Notes: a model not told the origin generated them from the letters alone. Counted from the first letter of the stretch, positions 51,495 through 60,698 are shown. The stretch: DNA of 64,000 nt from Paucibacter sp. DJ2R-2 (GCF_025717675.1 NZ_JAJIRT010000001.1:1488001-1552000); one strand, 5' to 3'. Program-made: numbers and translations.

Positions 51495-52121
51495 ATGAGC
51501 GAGGGCAGGAACAACAGCTACTACTTCATCAGCCACCCCAATGTGCAGATCAGCGCCGAGGTGCCGGTGCCGCAGTGGCCGCTGTCCGAACTGGGCCGGC
51601 GGCGCATGCATGCGGCGCTGAAGCAGCAGGAAGCCTGGCTGGGGCGCATCCGGGCGATTTACGCCAGTGCCGAGCGCAAGGCCCTGGACAGTGCTGAGAT
51701 CCTGGCCGGGCATCTGGGCCTGCCGGTTCAGGTCTTGGAAGCGCTGGGCGAAAACGACCGTTCCGCCACCGGCTTTTTGCCTCCAGCGGAGTTTGAGAAC
51801 GTGGCTGATGAGTTCTTCGCCCGGCCCGAGCAGTCGGTGCGCGGCTGGGAGACTGCGGCGGCGGCCCAGGCCCGCATCGTGGCTGCCGTGCAGCAAGTGG
51901 CCCGCAGCCACGCCAGGCAGGGCTGCGACGTGGATGAAGGGGGCGCGGTCGCCATCCTGTCGCATGGCGCCGTCGGCAGCTTGCTCTACTGCCATCTGGC
52001 CGGCCTGCCCATCTCGCGCCGCTGGGACCAGCCAGCCAATGGTGGCGGCAATTTCTACTGCTTCGAACTGAACCCGCCGCGTGTGCATGGAGCTTGGCAG
52101 CCCATCGATGGAGGGGTTTGA
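51495..52121 (+). CDS. Histidine phosphatase superfamily protein
   Basis: The protein is 208 residues. The fold is that of phosphoglycerate-mutase-like enzymes: WPLSELGRRRMHAAL, IYASAERKALDSAEILAGHL (the Arg and TA helix) and VAILSHGAVGSLLYCHLAGL (the second His). The N-terminal RHG catalytic motif is replaced by SHP (YYFISHPNVQIS), so the phosphate-binding Arg is missing although the His is kept. Activity is therefore uncertain. It starts 33 bases after the ankyrin gene. Confidence 0.78.
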   Translation: MSEGRNNSYYFISHPNVQISAEVPVPQWPLSELGRRRMHAALKQQEAWLGRIRAIYASAERKALDSAEILAGHLGLPVQVLEALGENDRSATGFLPPAEFENVADEFFARPEQSVRGWETAAAAQARIVAAVQQVARSHARQGCDVDEGGAVAILSHGAVGSLLYCHLAGLPISRRWDQPANGGGNFYCFELNPPRVHGAWQPIDGGV

Positions 52122-52122
52122 A

Positions 52123-52299
52123 ATGAGTGCTTTGTCCAACTTCAGGCGAAGCAAGCTGCTGGCCGGCGTGTTTGTAGCGCTGCTTCTAGTGGCCTGCAAC
52201 ATTGAAATGGGAGTGGAAGGACTTGCGAGATGGGCTGAATGGCAAGGCGCGAAGCACAGCGATGCCCTGTGGCATCGCGAGCATTTGCAACGCAGATAG
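52123..52299 (+). CDS. Small predicted lipoprotein
   Basis: The peptide is 58 residues: MSALSNFRRSKLLAGVFVAL, then LLVACNIEMGVEGLARWAEW. A positively charged start, a hydrophobic stretch and the lipobox LVAC indicate a lipoprotein of about 35 mature residues. GGAGGGG lies seven bases upstream of the ATG, overlapping the end of the histidine-phosphatase gene. I know no family. It is supported only by the ribosome site and lipobox. Confidence 0.45.
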   Translation: MSALSNFRRSKLLAGVFVALLLVACNIEMGVEGLARWAEWQGAKHSDALWHREHLQRR

Positions 52300-52592
52300 G
52301 CGGCGCATATCGTGAGCCAGGGCACTTCCGATTTCAGCGTTACAGGTCACTAGCATCTGAAGGCGTCGCTCAGCGGCAAGGGGGCGGAGGGTGTTGAAAA
52401 AGAAACTCAAACTCCCTACGGAGAGGGGCCGCAGGCTCTGGAGTTGGCCAAGGAAGTCATGAACCCATTGCCCAGTTGATCGGAAGCTATGCCAATCCCA
52501 CTCGTAGCTATTGCCCAGGCTCTCGCAAGCGGCGCAACCATCGTGGCGCCTACCAGGGGCAACTATTCAGGGCATGAGCCCAAGGCGTCTCC
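52300..52592. other. Intergenic stretch, nothing recognised
   Basis: This gap of about 290 bases has lower GC than the core and some codon-like tracts, perhaps decayed coding sequence. I see no complete gene, repeat or terminator. Confidence 0.4.
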
Positions 52593-53564
52593 ATGACCCT
52601 GATTCTGTTCCTGTCGCTTCCGGTTCTACTCCCACTGTGCGGCGCTTTCTGGCTTGTTCGAAGAAAGCGCTATACGGGACTGTTGCAGGCCGCCTTGCTA
52701 GGTGGGTCCATGGCCGCGATCGGCCTCTGGTCCGTCTTTCAATCCAGATCCTCAACGGGCGCTCTTGGACTGCTCCCCCTCCCCATCATGGTCACCGCCG
52801 TATCCGTGCTGTGCTGGGCTGCAGCTCAAGGCAGGATGAGCCCCCGGCGGCACATTCGTGTCCTGGGTCACCTTGCACTTTTGGCAGCCCTTGCTATTCC
52901 AGCCATCTATGCAATCGGCGGGCTGAAGACGCGTGCGCGGTACCAAGCATTCGACCAGGAACAAAGGCTCCAAGCGGCAACCATCGATGCGCACCGACTC
53001 AGCATCAAGTCGCAACTCGCGCAAGAACCGGCGCGTCGTAGCGAGATGCTTGACGCTTTAGCCAAAGCAAACGCGTCCGATCGGCTTTATTTGCTCGCAC
53101 TGTTGGACCAGCCCGATGTGCCTGCCCACACCCTGGAATTTCTCGCACAAGCTGCAGAAACCTCGGGGCTCAGTTTGTCGATCCTGCGGCAGAAAAATGC
53201 CTCATCCGAGTTGATTTCGAGCATGTATCACAAGGCGGGTTACAAAGACCATTACTTTGCCGACCTTGCCGCGCACCCCAATACGCCCGTAGAAATCCTG
53301 ACAGAGATCTACAAAGGCCCACGAACGATCCAATATTTGGACCGCAACTTTGCGTCGAATCCTGCGCTGCCACTGGCTCTGAAAATTGACATGCTTTCAC
53401 GCACCACGGACGTGAACGTTGTGCAGGCTGCCCTCGGTGTGCAGCCCTTCGATTGCAAGCTCCTGCCTTTGCTCGGCTCGGCCCTGGCAAGAAGCGATCG
53501 GCCACGCGATGAATTCAGCGTTCGCCGAATTGCCGAACTTCAAGCAGGCGACTGCCGGCCATAG
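52593..53564 (+). CDS. Hypothetical membrane protein with leucine-rich-variant-like repeats
   Basis: The protein is 323 residues. There are about four membrane segments in the first 110 residues (LFLSLPVLLPLCGAFWLV, LLQAALLGGSMAAIGLWS, IMVTAVSVLCWAAA, LGHLALLAALAIPAIYAI). The C-terminal region is soluble and helical with units such as LYLLALLDQPDVPAHTLEFL, LAAHPNTPVEILTEIYKGP and FASNPALPLALKIDMLS. These resemble leucine-rich-variant repeats (xNPxxPxxxLxxL). The function is unknown. It has lower GC than its neighbours and no operon partner. Confidence 0.65.
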   Translation: MTLILFLSLPVLLPLCGAFWLVRRKRYTGLLQAALLGGSMAAIGLWSVFQSRSSTGALGLLPLPIMVTAVSVLCWAAAQGRMSPRRHIRVLGHLALLAALAIPAIYAIGGLKTRARYQAFDQEQRLQAATIDAHRLSIKSQLAQEPARRSEMLDALAKANASDRLYLLALLDQPDVPAHTLEFLAQAAETSGLSLSILRQKNASSELISSMYHKAGYKDHYFADLAAHPNTPVEILTEIYKGPRTIQYLDRNFASNPALPLALKIDMLSRTTDVNVVQAALGVQPFDCKLLPLLGSALARSDRPRDEFSVRRIAELQAGDCRP

Positions 53565-53811
53565 GAAACAAGAGTTGTGCAAGCAAGACTGATCAGTCGC
53601 CTCAGAAGGGGCTGCACCACCCGGCTTCATCAGGGCCGACCTCGACCTGAAGCGATTCACGGAATCCCTTTTACTGAGCGGTGCTCGCTTTTCGTGGTGG
53701 CTGTGTACTTGCCGCTTGCTCTGCAGACCCCTCGCATTGCCGGCTCGCCCATGCTTGCGCCGCACTCATGGCCCTCGGGCTTCCCATAGGCAAAAAAAGG
53801 AGCTTCTCATC

Positions 53812-54483
53812 ATGGGCGCTAGAACTTGGATGCTGGTGTACGTAGAAGGCGGCGACGCCCGCGCCCAGCTGGCGGCGCGGCCGGCCCTGGACCGGGCTCA
53901 GAGTGCCCGCGTGGCCGAACAGCTGTTTGCCGCGGACGAGTTGCAGCCGCTGGCCGATGGCAGCCTGGCTTGGACGGCGCCGCCCGATGACGAGTTGCTG
54001 GTTGGCTGTTTCGGCGGCTTGACCGTGCTGGCTGCCAAGGAGTTCGCACTGGACCGGCCCTCGGGTCTGGATGCCCGTTTTCTGGAGCATGCGCAGGGGC
54101 GCGATGTGATCCTGCATGCCATGCACAGCGCTGCGGATTGGCTGGCCGTCGCGCATTGGCGCGGTGGGCGCCTGCTGCGCGCCCTCAGTGTGGCGCCCGA
54201 CGACGGGGTGATCGAGGATCAGGGTTCAAGGCTGGCCTTCGAAGCGCCATTCTGGGCAGGTGCCCATCCAGCCGATGACCCGGAGGAGCTGGCCGCGGGT
54301 GAAGAGCCCTACCCGCTGCCCTTTCACCCGCTGGAGCTGGGCGAGGCGGCGCTGCGCGAGTTCTTGGGCTACCAGCTGGAAGGCATCGTGGATGCCAGCC
54401 TGCTGGAGCCTGACACGGTGCCCCTCTTGCGCTTCAAGCGCAAACCCCGACGCAAGCCGTCCTGGTTCAGCCGGCTTTGGTGA
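53812..54483 (+). CDS. DUF6928-like protein
   Basis: The protein is 223 residues with no export signal or membrane helix. The start MGARTWMLVYVEGGDARAQL and a final KRKPRRKPSWFSRLW tail match my memory of the DUF6928 family, whose function is unknown. Another conserved-looking stretch is LLVGCFGGLTVLAAKEFALD. The ATG at 53812 has AAAGGAGC upstream; the open frame from 53716 is not needed. Its 3' end overlaps the convergent RidA gene by 17 bases. Confidence 0.7.
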   Translation: MGARTWMLVYVEGGDARAQLAARPALDRAQSARVAEQLFAADELQPLADGSLAWTAPPDDELLVGCFGGLTVLAAKEFALDRPSGLDARFLEHAQGRDVILHAMHSAADWLAVAHWRGGRLLRALSVAPDDGVIEDQGSRLAFEAPFWAGAHPADDPEELAAGEEPYPLPFHPLELGEAALREFLGYQLEGIVDASLLEPDTVPLLRFKRKPRRKPSWFSRLW

Positions 54484-54910
54484 TCGCAGTCAGCGGCCGG
54501 TAGGCCACCGCGTCGATCTCCACTTTGGCGTCGATCATCAGGCGCGCCTCGGTGGTGGAGCGGGCCGGTTTGCCGCGCGGGAAGTAGCTCAGGTAGACGC
54601 GGTTGAAGGCGCCAAAGTCGCGCGCATCCTGCAGCCAGACGGTCGTCTTGCAGACGTCGTCCAGGGTGCAGCCGGCCAGGGCCAGGGCGGCTTGCAGATG
54701 GGCCATGACCTGGCGGGTCTGCGCCTCGACGCCCCCGGCCACCACTTCTCCGTGCACATCGGTGGGCACCTGGCCCGAGACGTAGACGAAATCTCCGGCG
54801 CGCACCGCGGGTGAGAGCGGGCGGGGCTGCTGGTCACTGGCCGTGGGTGGCACACCTAGGTATTCGAGGTGGCTGATCGGCTCTTGCGGGGTGGGTTGCT
54901 TGCGGTCCAT
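54467..54910 (-). CDS. RidA-family (YjgF/UK114) deaminase
   Basis: The protein is 147 residues. Conserved RidA features are AVRAGDFVYVSGQVP, the Arg/Glu-site region TTEARLMIDAKVEIDAVAYR and CTLDDVCKTTVWLQDARDF. RidA enzymes hydrolyse reactive imine/enamine intermediates released by PLP enzymes. The divergent neighbour, about 115 bases away, encodes a PLP-dependent D-amino-acid enzyme that would produce such intermediates, so a shared pathway is likely. The start at 54910 is the first ATG at which family homology starts. Confidence 0.92.
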   Translation of the reverse strand: MDRKQPTPQEPISHLEYLGVPPTASDQQPRPLSPAVRAGDFVYVSGQVPTDVHGEVVAGGVEAQTRQVMAHLQAALALAGCTLDDVCKTTVWLQDARDFGAFNRVYLSYFPRGKPARSTTEARLMIDAKVEIDAVAYRPLTAITKAG

Positions 54911-55026
54911 GGCGGCGCAGTCTAGGCCGCGCACGAGCTCTTGGGCGGCCCTGGCCCGGGCGATGTGGCGCTTCTTAAGCTGGCCTTGAGATGGGCCGGC
55001 TGCGTCGGCAGCGATGATGATGGCGC

Positions 55027-56379
55027 ATGGACACGACGCATTCCCCCGCTACCCCTCCCATCCCTCCGCAGCCCGAGCTGCTGGGCCCCTGGCTCAAGGG
55101 CTTTCCGCCCCTCCAGGCGCCCCTGCCCCTGAGCGCGCTGGCCGCCCAGGGCTGGCGGGCGCTGGGCCCCGAGATGCCCATGCCTCTGGCCTTGCTGCGG
55201 CGCGAGGCCCTGGCGCACAACATCGCCTGGATGCAGCGTTTCGCGGCCCAGCGCGGCCTGAGTCTGGCGCCGCATGGCAAGACCACCATGAGCCCGCAGC
55301 TCTTCCGCCGCCAGCTCGATGCCGGCGCCTGGGGTCTGAGTTTTGCCAATGTGCAGCAGCTGCGTATCGGTGTGCAGGCCGGCGGCGTGCGCCGCGCATT
55401 GATCGCCAACCAACTGCTCGGTGAGGCCGAGCTGGGCCTGCTGGCCGAGCTGTTGCGCCAGACCCCGGGCCTGCGCGTGGCCAGCTTTGTGGATTCGCCC
55501 GCCCAGTGTCAGCTGCTGCAGGCCTGGCAGGCGCGTCAGGGCCCCGGCGCGCCGGCGCTGGAGCTGCTCCTGGAGCTGGGCTCAGAGGGCGGCCGCTGCG
55601 GTGTGCGTGATGCGGAGTCGGCCCTGGCCCTGGCTCGCCAGGTGCGCGCGGCACCGGGCCTGCGCCTGGTCGGCCTGGCCTTTTACGAGGGCCTGGGTGC
55701 ACGCGGCGAGGACGAGGCCGACCGAGCCTGGATGGCAGGATGGACGCAGCGGGCCCATGCCTTGCTGGCCGCTTGCGAGGCCGAGGATTTGTTCGAGCTG
55801 GCCGAGGGCCAGGAACTCTTGATCTCGGCCGGTGGCTCGGCGCTCTTTGATCTGGTCTGCGGCGCGCTGCGCCCGCGAAGCCGCCACCGCTGGCGCGGCC
55901 TGCTGCGCTCGGGCTGCTACATCACCCACGACCATGGTTTGTACAAGCGCCTGGTCGATGTGGCCGCGCCGCGCATCGCGGCCGAGGGTTTGTCGGAAGC
56001 CGGCGAGCCCGGCCTGCAAGGCGCGCTGGAGGTCTGGTGCCAGGTCTTGTCCTGTCCCGAGCCGGGCCTGGCCCTGCTGGGCGCGGGCCGGCGCGATCTT
56101 TCGTACGACCAGGGCATGCCCACGCCCATCGGCTGGGCACCGCTGGGGCAGTTGCAGTTTGGCCCGGCACCGGCCGGCTGGCGCATAGCGGCCATGAACG
56201 ACCAGCACGCTTACCTGCGTTGGGATGCGCAGGATCCGGCCATCGCGGTGCCCGCCGTGGGCGACCGGGTCGGCCTGGGCATTTCCCACCCCTGCACCAC
56301 CTTCGACAAATGGAACTGGCTGCCCATCGTCGAGGGCGAGGACTACCGCATCGTCGATGCGGTGTTGACGCATTTCTGA
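55027..56379 (+). CDS. PLP-dependent D-amino-acid deaminase / D-serine dehydratase-like enzyme
   Basis: The protein is 450 residues, of the alanine-racemase N-terminal (fold III) PLP type. The PLP Lys is in LAPHGKTTMSPQLFRRQLD (Lys about 86). Further blocks are GAWGLSFANVQQL, ELGSEGGRCGV and LLRSGCYITHDHGLYKRL. The metal-site ISHPCTTFDKW near the C-terminus is typical of D-serine dehydratase/D-threonine aldolase-like proteins. It should convert a D-amino acid to a keto acid and ammonia. The next gene, 10 bases on, is a D-aminoacylase that would supply free D-amino acids; RidA is divergent. Confidence 0.9.
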   Translation: MDTTHSPATPPIPPQPELLGPWLKGFPPLQAPLPLSALAAQGWRALGPEMPMPLALLRREALAHNIAWMQRFAAQRGLSLAPHGKTTMSPQLFRRQLDAGAWGLSFANVQQLRIGVQAGGVRRALIANQLLGEAELGLLAELLRQTPGLRVASFVDSPAQCQLLQAWQARQGPGAPALELLLELGSEGGRCGVRDAESALALARQVRAAPGLRLVGLAFYEGLGARGEDEADRAWMAGWTQRAHALLAACEAEDLFELAEGQELLISAGGSALFDLVCGALRPRSRHRWRGLLRSGCYITHDHGLYKRLVDVAAPRIAAEGLSEAGEPGLQGALEVWCQVLSCPEPGLALLGAGRRDLSYDQGMPTPIGWAPLGQLQFGPAPAGWRIAAMNDQHAYLRWDAQDPAIAVPAVGDRVGLGISHPCTTFDKWNWLPIVEGEDYRIVDAVLTHF

Positions 56380-56389
56380 GGCAGGCACC

Positions 56390-57853
56390 ATGCAGCTGCT
56401 GCGCGGCGCGCTGATCGTTGACGGCGTTCTGACCCCGGCCTGGACCGGCGACCTGCTGTTCGACGCCAGCGGTATCCTCGAGATAGGCCCGGATCTTTCC
56501 GGCCGGGTCGGAACGCATGTGCCGCGCCGCGATTGCCAGGGCCTGGCCCTGGCCCCGGGCTTCATCGATGTGCACACCCACGACGATGCCGCCCTCTTGC
56601 TGGACCCGGCCATGAGGCCCAAGCTCAGCCAGGGCGTCACCACTGTGGTGGTGGGCAACTGCGGCATTTCGCTGGTGCCGCTGCGCCTGGCGCCCGATCA
56701 GGCGCTGCCGCCGCCGCTGAACCTGCTGCCCGCTGAGGCCTACCGTTACGCGCGCTTTGCCGACTACCGAGCGGCGCTGGAGGCCGCACAGCCGGCCGTC
56801 AATGTGCTGGCCCTGGTGGGCCACACGGCCTTGCGCGCGGCCTGCATGCCCGAGCTGGACCGCCCGGCCCAGCCCAAGGAGCTGGCCGCCATGTGCGCGC
56901 TGCTGGATCAGGCTCTGGCCGAGGGCGCCGGCGGCCTGTCCTCGGGCACCTTCTACGCTCCAGCCGCCGCCGCGCCGTCCGAGGAGCTGCTGGCCCTGGC
57001 GCGGGTGGCCGCGCGCCACAGCGGCCGCATCTACGCCACCCATCTGCGCGACGAGATGGCCGGCGTGCTGGCTGCCATCAAGGAGGCGGCCGATACCGCC
57101 CACCAGGCCGGCCTGCCGCTGCAGATCTCGCACCACAAATGCGCCGGCCACCGGCAATGGGGCCGCGCCATCGAGACCTTGGCCTTGATCGAACGCTTGG
57201 CGCTGCGCCAGGATCTGGGCCTCGATGTCTACCCCTATCTGGCCGGCTCCACCGTGCTGCGCGAGGATCTGGTGGATGGCCACACGCCAATCCGCCTGAC
57301 CTGGTCGGAGCCGCACCCGGAGCGCAGCGGCCAGTGGCTGGCCGAGGTGGCGTCGGAATGGGGCGTCACGGAAGTGGAAGCCTGCCGTCGCCTGCAGCCG
57401 GGCGGGGCCTGCTATTTCCAGATGTGCGAGGACGATGTCGATCGCATCCTCGCTCACCCGCTGGCCATGATCGGCTCCGACGGCCTGCCGCACGACCGCC
57501 AGCCCCACCCGCGGCTCTGGGGCGCGTTCCCCCGCGTGTTGGCCCATTACAGCCGCGAGCGTGGCCTGCTGAGCCTGGAGCGCGCGGTGCACAAGATGAG
57601 CGGCCAGAGCGCTCAGCGCTTCGGCCTGCTGCACGAGCGCGGCCAGTTGCGGCCGGGCGCGGCGGCCGATCTGCTGCTCTTCGACCCGGCTGCCGTGCAG
57701 GACGTGGCCGACTATGGCGAGCCCTGCCGACCGGCCCGTGGCATCGAAGCCGTCTGGGTCAATGGCCGGCTGGCGCTGGAGGGCGGCGCAGGTTTGGCGC
57801 GCGCCGGGCGGGTGCTCAGTCCCCGTGCGGGCGCAGGCGCAGGCTCATGCTGA
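56390..57853 (+). CDS. N-acyl-D-amino-acid deacylase (amidohydrolase)
   Basis: The protein is 487 residues, cytoplasmic. Amidohydrolase metal motifs are visible: APGFIDVHTHDD (about 60-71), a Cys ligand in VVVGNCGIS (about 90), YATHLRDEM, QISHHKCAGHRQWGR and the Asp in MIGSDGLPHD. This is the D-aminoacylase pattern, which hydrolyses N-acyl-D-amino acids. It forms an operon with the PLP enzyme (10-base gap). Its 3' end overlaps the convergent GNAT gene by 38 bases. The products would feed the PLP enzyme. Confidence 0.93.
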   Translation: MQLLRGALIVDGVLTPAWTGDLLFDASGILEIGPDLSGRVGTHVPRRDCQGLALAPGFIDVHTHDDAALLLDPAMRPKLSQGVTTVVVGNCGISLVPLRLAPDQALPPPLNLLPAEAYRYARFADYRAALEAAQPAVNVLALVGHTALRAACMPELDRPAQPKELAAMCALLDQALAEGAGGLSSGTFYAPAAAAPSEELLALARVAARHSGRIYATHLRDEMAGVLAAIKEAADTAHQAGLPLQISHHKCAGHRQWGRAIETLALIERLALRQDLGLDVYPYLAGSTVLREDLVDGHTPIRLTWSEPHPERSGQWLAEVASEWGVTEVEACRRLQPGGACYFQMCEDDVDRILAHPLAMIGSDGLPHDRQPHPRLWGAFPRVLAHYSRERGLLSLERAVHKMSGQSAQRFGLLHERGQLRPGAAADLLLFDPAAVQDVADYGEPCRPARGIEAVWVNGRLALEGGAGLARAGRVLSPRAGAGAGSC

Positions 57854-58379
57854 GCTCACCGAGGCGCTGGCCATCGATGCGAAACAGATCGGCCCGCTCG
57901 CCGCAGATGACGAAGCCCATGCGCAGGTAGAGGCGCTGGGCGCTGGGATTGCTGCTCAGCACCTGCAGATCGATCCATTCCAGGCCTTCTTGCTGGCGGG
58001 CCCAGTCGTGCGCATGCGCAATCAGGGCCTGGCCCAGGCCCTGGCGGCGCGCGCTGGCATGCACGCCCATGCCCAGCTGGGCGCGGTGCTCGGCATGGGG
58101 CAGGGGGTAAGCACGCAAGTCGACATGGCCGAGGATGGCGCGGTCGGCCGTGCTGCGTGCCAGCCAGGCGCGGCGCCAGCCCGTCTGGCCCAGGGCGATG
58201 CTCAGGCCGCGCTCGAAGGCGGCAGCGCGTTCAGGCGGGAACTCGGCCTGGCCGCGCGGCTGGGGCTGGAAATAGCCAGTCTCGGGCCCGCCGTTTTCGG
58301 CCAGATGCGCGTTCAGGTAGGCCAGAAACTCGGGGAACTGCTCGGCGCTCAGCGCCTCGATCCGGTAGTCGACCTGCAT
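57816..58379 (-). CDS. GNAT-family N-acetyltransferase
   Basis: The protein is 187 residues starting MQVDYRIEALS. The acetyl-CoA site is LGMGVHASARRQGLGQALIA (motif A, with RRQGLG), and the C-terminal strand is LQVLSSNPSAQRLYLRMGFV. The substrate is not predictable. The gene begins four bases after the EamA transporter stop, so it is co-transcribed with it. The open frame upstream of 58379 lies inside that transporter gene and was dropped. The 3' end overlaps the D-aminoacylase gene. Confidence 0.9.
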   Translation of the reverse strand: MQVDYRIEALSAEQFPEFLAYLNAHLAENGGPETGYFQPQPRGQAEFPPERAAAFERGLSIALGQTGWRRAWLARSTADRAILGHVDLRAYPLPHAEHRAQLGMGVHASARRQGLGQALIAHAHDWARQQEGLEWIDLQVLSSNPSAQRLYLRMGFVICGERADLFRIDGQRLGELSMSLRLRPHGD

Positions 58380-58383
58380 GGCT

Positions 58384-59355
58384 TCAGCCTCCCTGGACGG
58401 TGCCGGATTCAATGGGCGCGGCGGGCCGCGCCTGGCCGGCGAACTGGGCCAGGGCCACGCCGCCCAGGGCCAAGGCGGCACCGCCAAGCTTGACGGCACC
58501 AAAGGTTTCGCCGGTGCTCACCCAGGCGGCCAGGCCGGCAATCGGCGGCATCAGGTAGATCAAGGGGGCGGTCCGGGCCACGCCGCGCTGGGCGTTGACC
58601 CAACCCCAGGCCAGCCAGGTCAGGAAACCGATCACGACGATGGCCCAGAGCGCACCCAGCCAGATCCAGGGGCTGAGCGCGGCCCAGTCCACGCGCAAGG
58701 CTGCCGGCGTGGCGTAGGCCAGCACCGGCACGGTGGCGGCCAGCGAGGCATAACACATCACCAGCACGGCACCGTGGCGCTCGATCAGGGGCTTGGCGGC
58801 CACGGTGTAGTAGCTGAACAGGGCGGCGGCCGTCAGCAGCACCAGGTCGCCGCCGCCGGCGCGCCAGTTGGCGGCCAGCAGCTTGTCGGACATGAAAAGC
58901 AGGGCGCCCGCAGCGGCCACGGCCATGCCCAGCAGCTGCGGCCGGCGCAGGCGCTCCAGGCCCCAGGCGCGCAGGATCAGCAGCGTGAACACCGGCCCGC
59001 AGGCCAGCAGCACCGAGCTGGAAAACGGCGTGGAGAAATGGATGCCGTAGCTGGACATGGCCAGGTGCAGGCCCTGGCCCAGAAAGCCCAGGCGCAGCAG
59101 CGCCCAGGCGTCGGCGCGCGAGACCCGCGGCCAGCGCAGGCCATGCTGTTGCAGCAGCAGGCCGGTCACCAACACAGGCATCAGCGCAAAGCGCAGGAAC
59201 AGAAAACCCTCCGGGCCCATGGCCGTGAGCAGGGTCTTCTGCAGCGGGAAGTTCAGGCCCCAGGCCAGGATGACGGCCAGGCCGGCCCAGAGGCTGAGGC
59301 GGTGGGGGGCGGAGGGCGAAGAAGAAGTCTGCGAAGGCGAGGGCATGGCCGGCAT
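58384..59355 (-). CDS. EamA/DMT-family transporter
   Basis: The protein is 323 residues with ten predicted membrane helices in two EamA repeats (LSLWAGLAVILAWGLNFPLQ opens the first; VLAYATPAALRVDW separates helices in the second). The C-terminal repeat ends in KLGGAALALGGVALAQFAG. Such proteins move amino acids, nucleosides or metabolites. It is followed directly by a GNAT gene in the same operon. Starts at 59355 (MPAMPSPSQ) or 59346 are equally possible. Proximity to the D-amino-acid locus hints at amino acid export, but this is weak. Confidence 0.9.
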   Translation of the reverse strand: MPAMPSPSQTSSSPSAPHRLSLWAGLAVILAWGLNFPLQKTLLTAMGPEGFLFLRFALMPVLVTGLLLQQHGLRWPRVSRADAWALLRLGFLGQGLHLAMSSYGIHFSTPFSSSVLLACGPVFTLLILRAWGLERLRRPQLLGMAVAAAGALLFMSDKLLAANWRAGGGDLVLLTAAALFSYYTVAAKPLIERHGAVLVMCYASLAATVPVLAYATPAALRVDWAALSPWIWLGALWAIVVIGFLTWLAWGWVNAQRGVARTAPLIYLMPPIAGLAAWVSTGETFGAVKLGGAALALGGVALAQFAGQARPAAPIESGTVQGG

Positions 59356-59384
59356 CTTGCCAGCCCTGCGCCTCGCTTTGCGTT

Positions 59385-60698
59385 TTAGCGGTCGTCGCGC
59401 ACCAATTGGCCGATCGGCGCCGTCGGGTCGCCCATCATGAACAGGCTGAACACCGCGCTGGTCGGCACGATCAGGCTGGCATTGCTGTAGATGGCGGTGC
59501 TGGAGGCGGGTGAGTTGACGGTCAGCAGGGAGGCGGTGGCGCTGGCGTTGACCACGGCGGCGCTGGAGCTGCTGCCAGGCGTGACGTTGCTGGCGATGCT
59601 GCTGTAGTCCATGGCCATGCCCAGGCCGGTGGCGGCGCCCGAAAGGCCGTTGATCAGGCGGATCTTGGCGGTGCCGCTGGCGGTGGGCAGGCGGTTGTCA
59701 TCGCTGAGCACGCTGAGCTGCGGGCTGGCAGCCGTGCCCCAGACCAACAAGGTGTAGTCGCCACCGGCCTTGAGCGTGGGGTTGCTGGTGTTCAGCGCGA
59801 TGCCGTTGACGCGCAGGTCCAGCACCGGGGCGCCGGCGTCCACCGTGGTGTAAGCGCCGATCTGCGGCGCCAGGGTGGAGGGCAGCACGCTCAGGCCGCC
59901 GATGCTGGCATTGACGGACGCCGCATTGGCCGAGGACAGCGTGGCGGCCACGCGCACCCGGGCTTTGGCGGTGGGCAGATTGCTGACGGTGCTTTGCTGC
60001 TTGAGCACCATGCCGTTGACCAGGCGGCCGCCCGAGGTGGCGGTGGCGATCAGGGTGGCGACGCCAGTGGAGTCGAGCGTGACGCTGGGCAGGTCAAGGC
60101 GGATGTCGCTGGGCTTGCCGGTGCCGGTCAGGGTGATGCGGAAGGTGCCGGCGTTCAGGCTGTTGTAGCCGCTGCCGGTGCCGCCGGCGATGGCGCTGGC
60201 CACGGGGGTGGCGGTCTCCAGGCTGTCGCTGTTGTTGGCGGTGGTGATGTAGACATCGAGCGCGCCGGCGTCGGGCGCCAGGTTCAGCACCAGCAGCTTG
60301 GTCTTGTTGGCGTCAGCAGCGGCCTCAACCTCCTGCAGCAGGCTGTTGCGCACGGCGCCGCCCCAGCCGTAGGCAATGATGGTGTAGTGGCTGTCGGCAG
60401 CGAGCGTGGGCGTGAGGTTGGCCACGGTGGCGCCGACGCCGCTGGTCAAGATCTGGGTGCTGGTGGCGCTGGTGTCGACGCTGGCATAGCTGCCCACGCT
60501 GCCGTAGGCCACGCCGGTGTTGGTGGCGGCGCTGTTGACGCTCAGGTCCAGAGAGCTGTAGCCGACGCTGGCATTGAGCAGACGGACTTGGGTGCTGCTG
60601 CTGCTGCCTCCGCTGCCGCCGCAGGCGCTCAGGAGGGTGGCGGCGCACAGGGCCAGGCAGCTCAGGCTTGCTGAGCCCCAAATTTGCTTGAATCGCAT
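59385..60698 (-). CDS. DUF4397-domain lipoprotein
   Basis: The protein is 437 residues. The leader MRFKQIWGSASLSCLALCAA ends in a lipobox LLSAC, followed by a Gly/Ser linker. Two DUF4397 units follow: VRLLNASVGYSSLDLSVNSA to LLVLNLAPDAGALDVYITT, and VNASIGGLSVLPSTLAPQIG to AKIRLINGLSGAATGLGMAM. The sequence is rich in Ser, Thr and Ala and almost free of Cys, suggesting a surface-exposed beta protein. The start at 60698 has GGAG about ten bases upstream. The function is unknown. Confidence 0.88.
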   Translation of the reverse strand: MRFKQIWGSASLSCLALCAATLLSACGGSGGSSSSTQVRLLNASVGYSSLDLSVNSAATNTGVAYGSVGSYASVDTSATSTQILTSGVGATVANLTPTLAADSHYTIIAYGWGGAVRNSLLQEVEAAADANKTKLLVLNLAPDAGALDVYITTANNSDSLETATPVASAIAGGTGSGYNSLNAGTFRITLTGTGKPSDIRLDLPSVTLDSTGVATLIATATSGGRLVNGMVLKQQSTVSNLPTAKARVRVAATLSSANAASVNASIGGLSVLPSTLAPQIGAYTTVDAGAPVLDLRVNGIALNTSNPTLKAGGDYTLLVWGTAASPQLSVLSDDNRLPTASGTAKIRLINGLSGAATGLGMAMDYSSIASNVTPGSSSSAAVVNASATASLLTVNSPASSTAIYSNASLIVPTSAVFSLFMMGDPTAPIGQLVRDDR

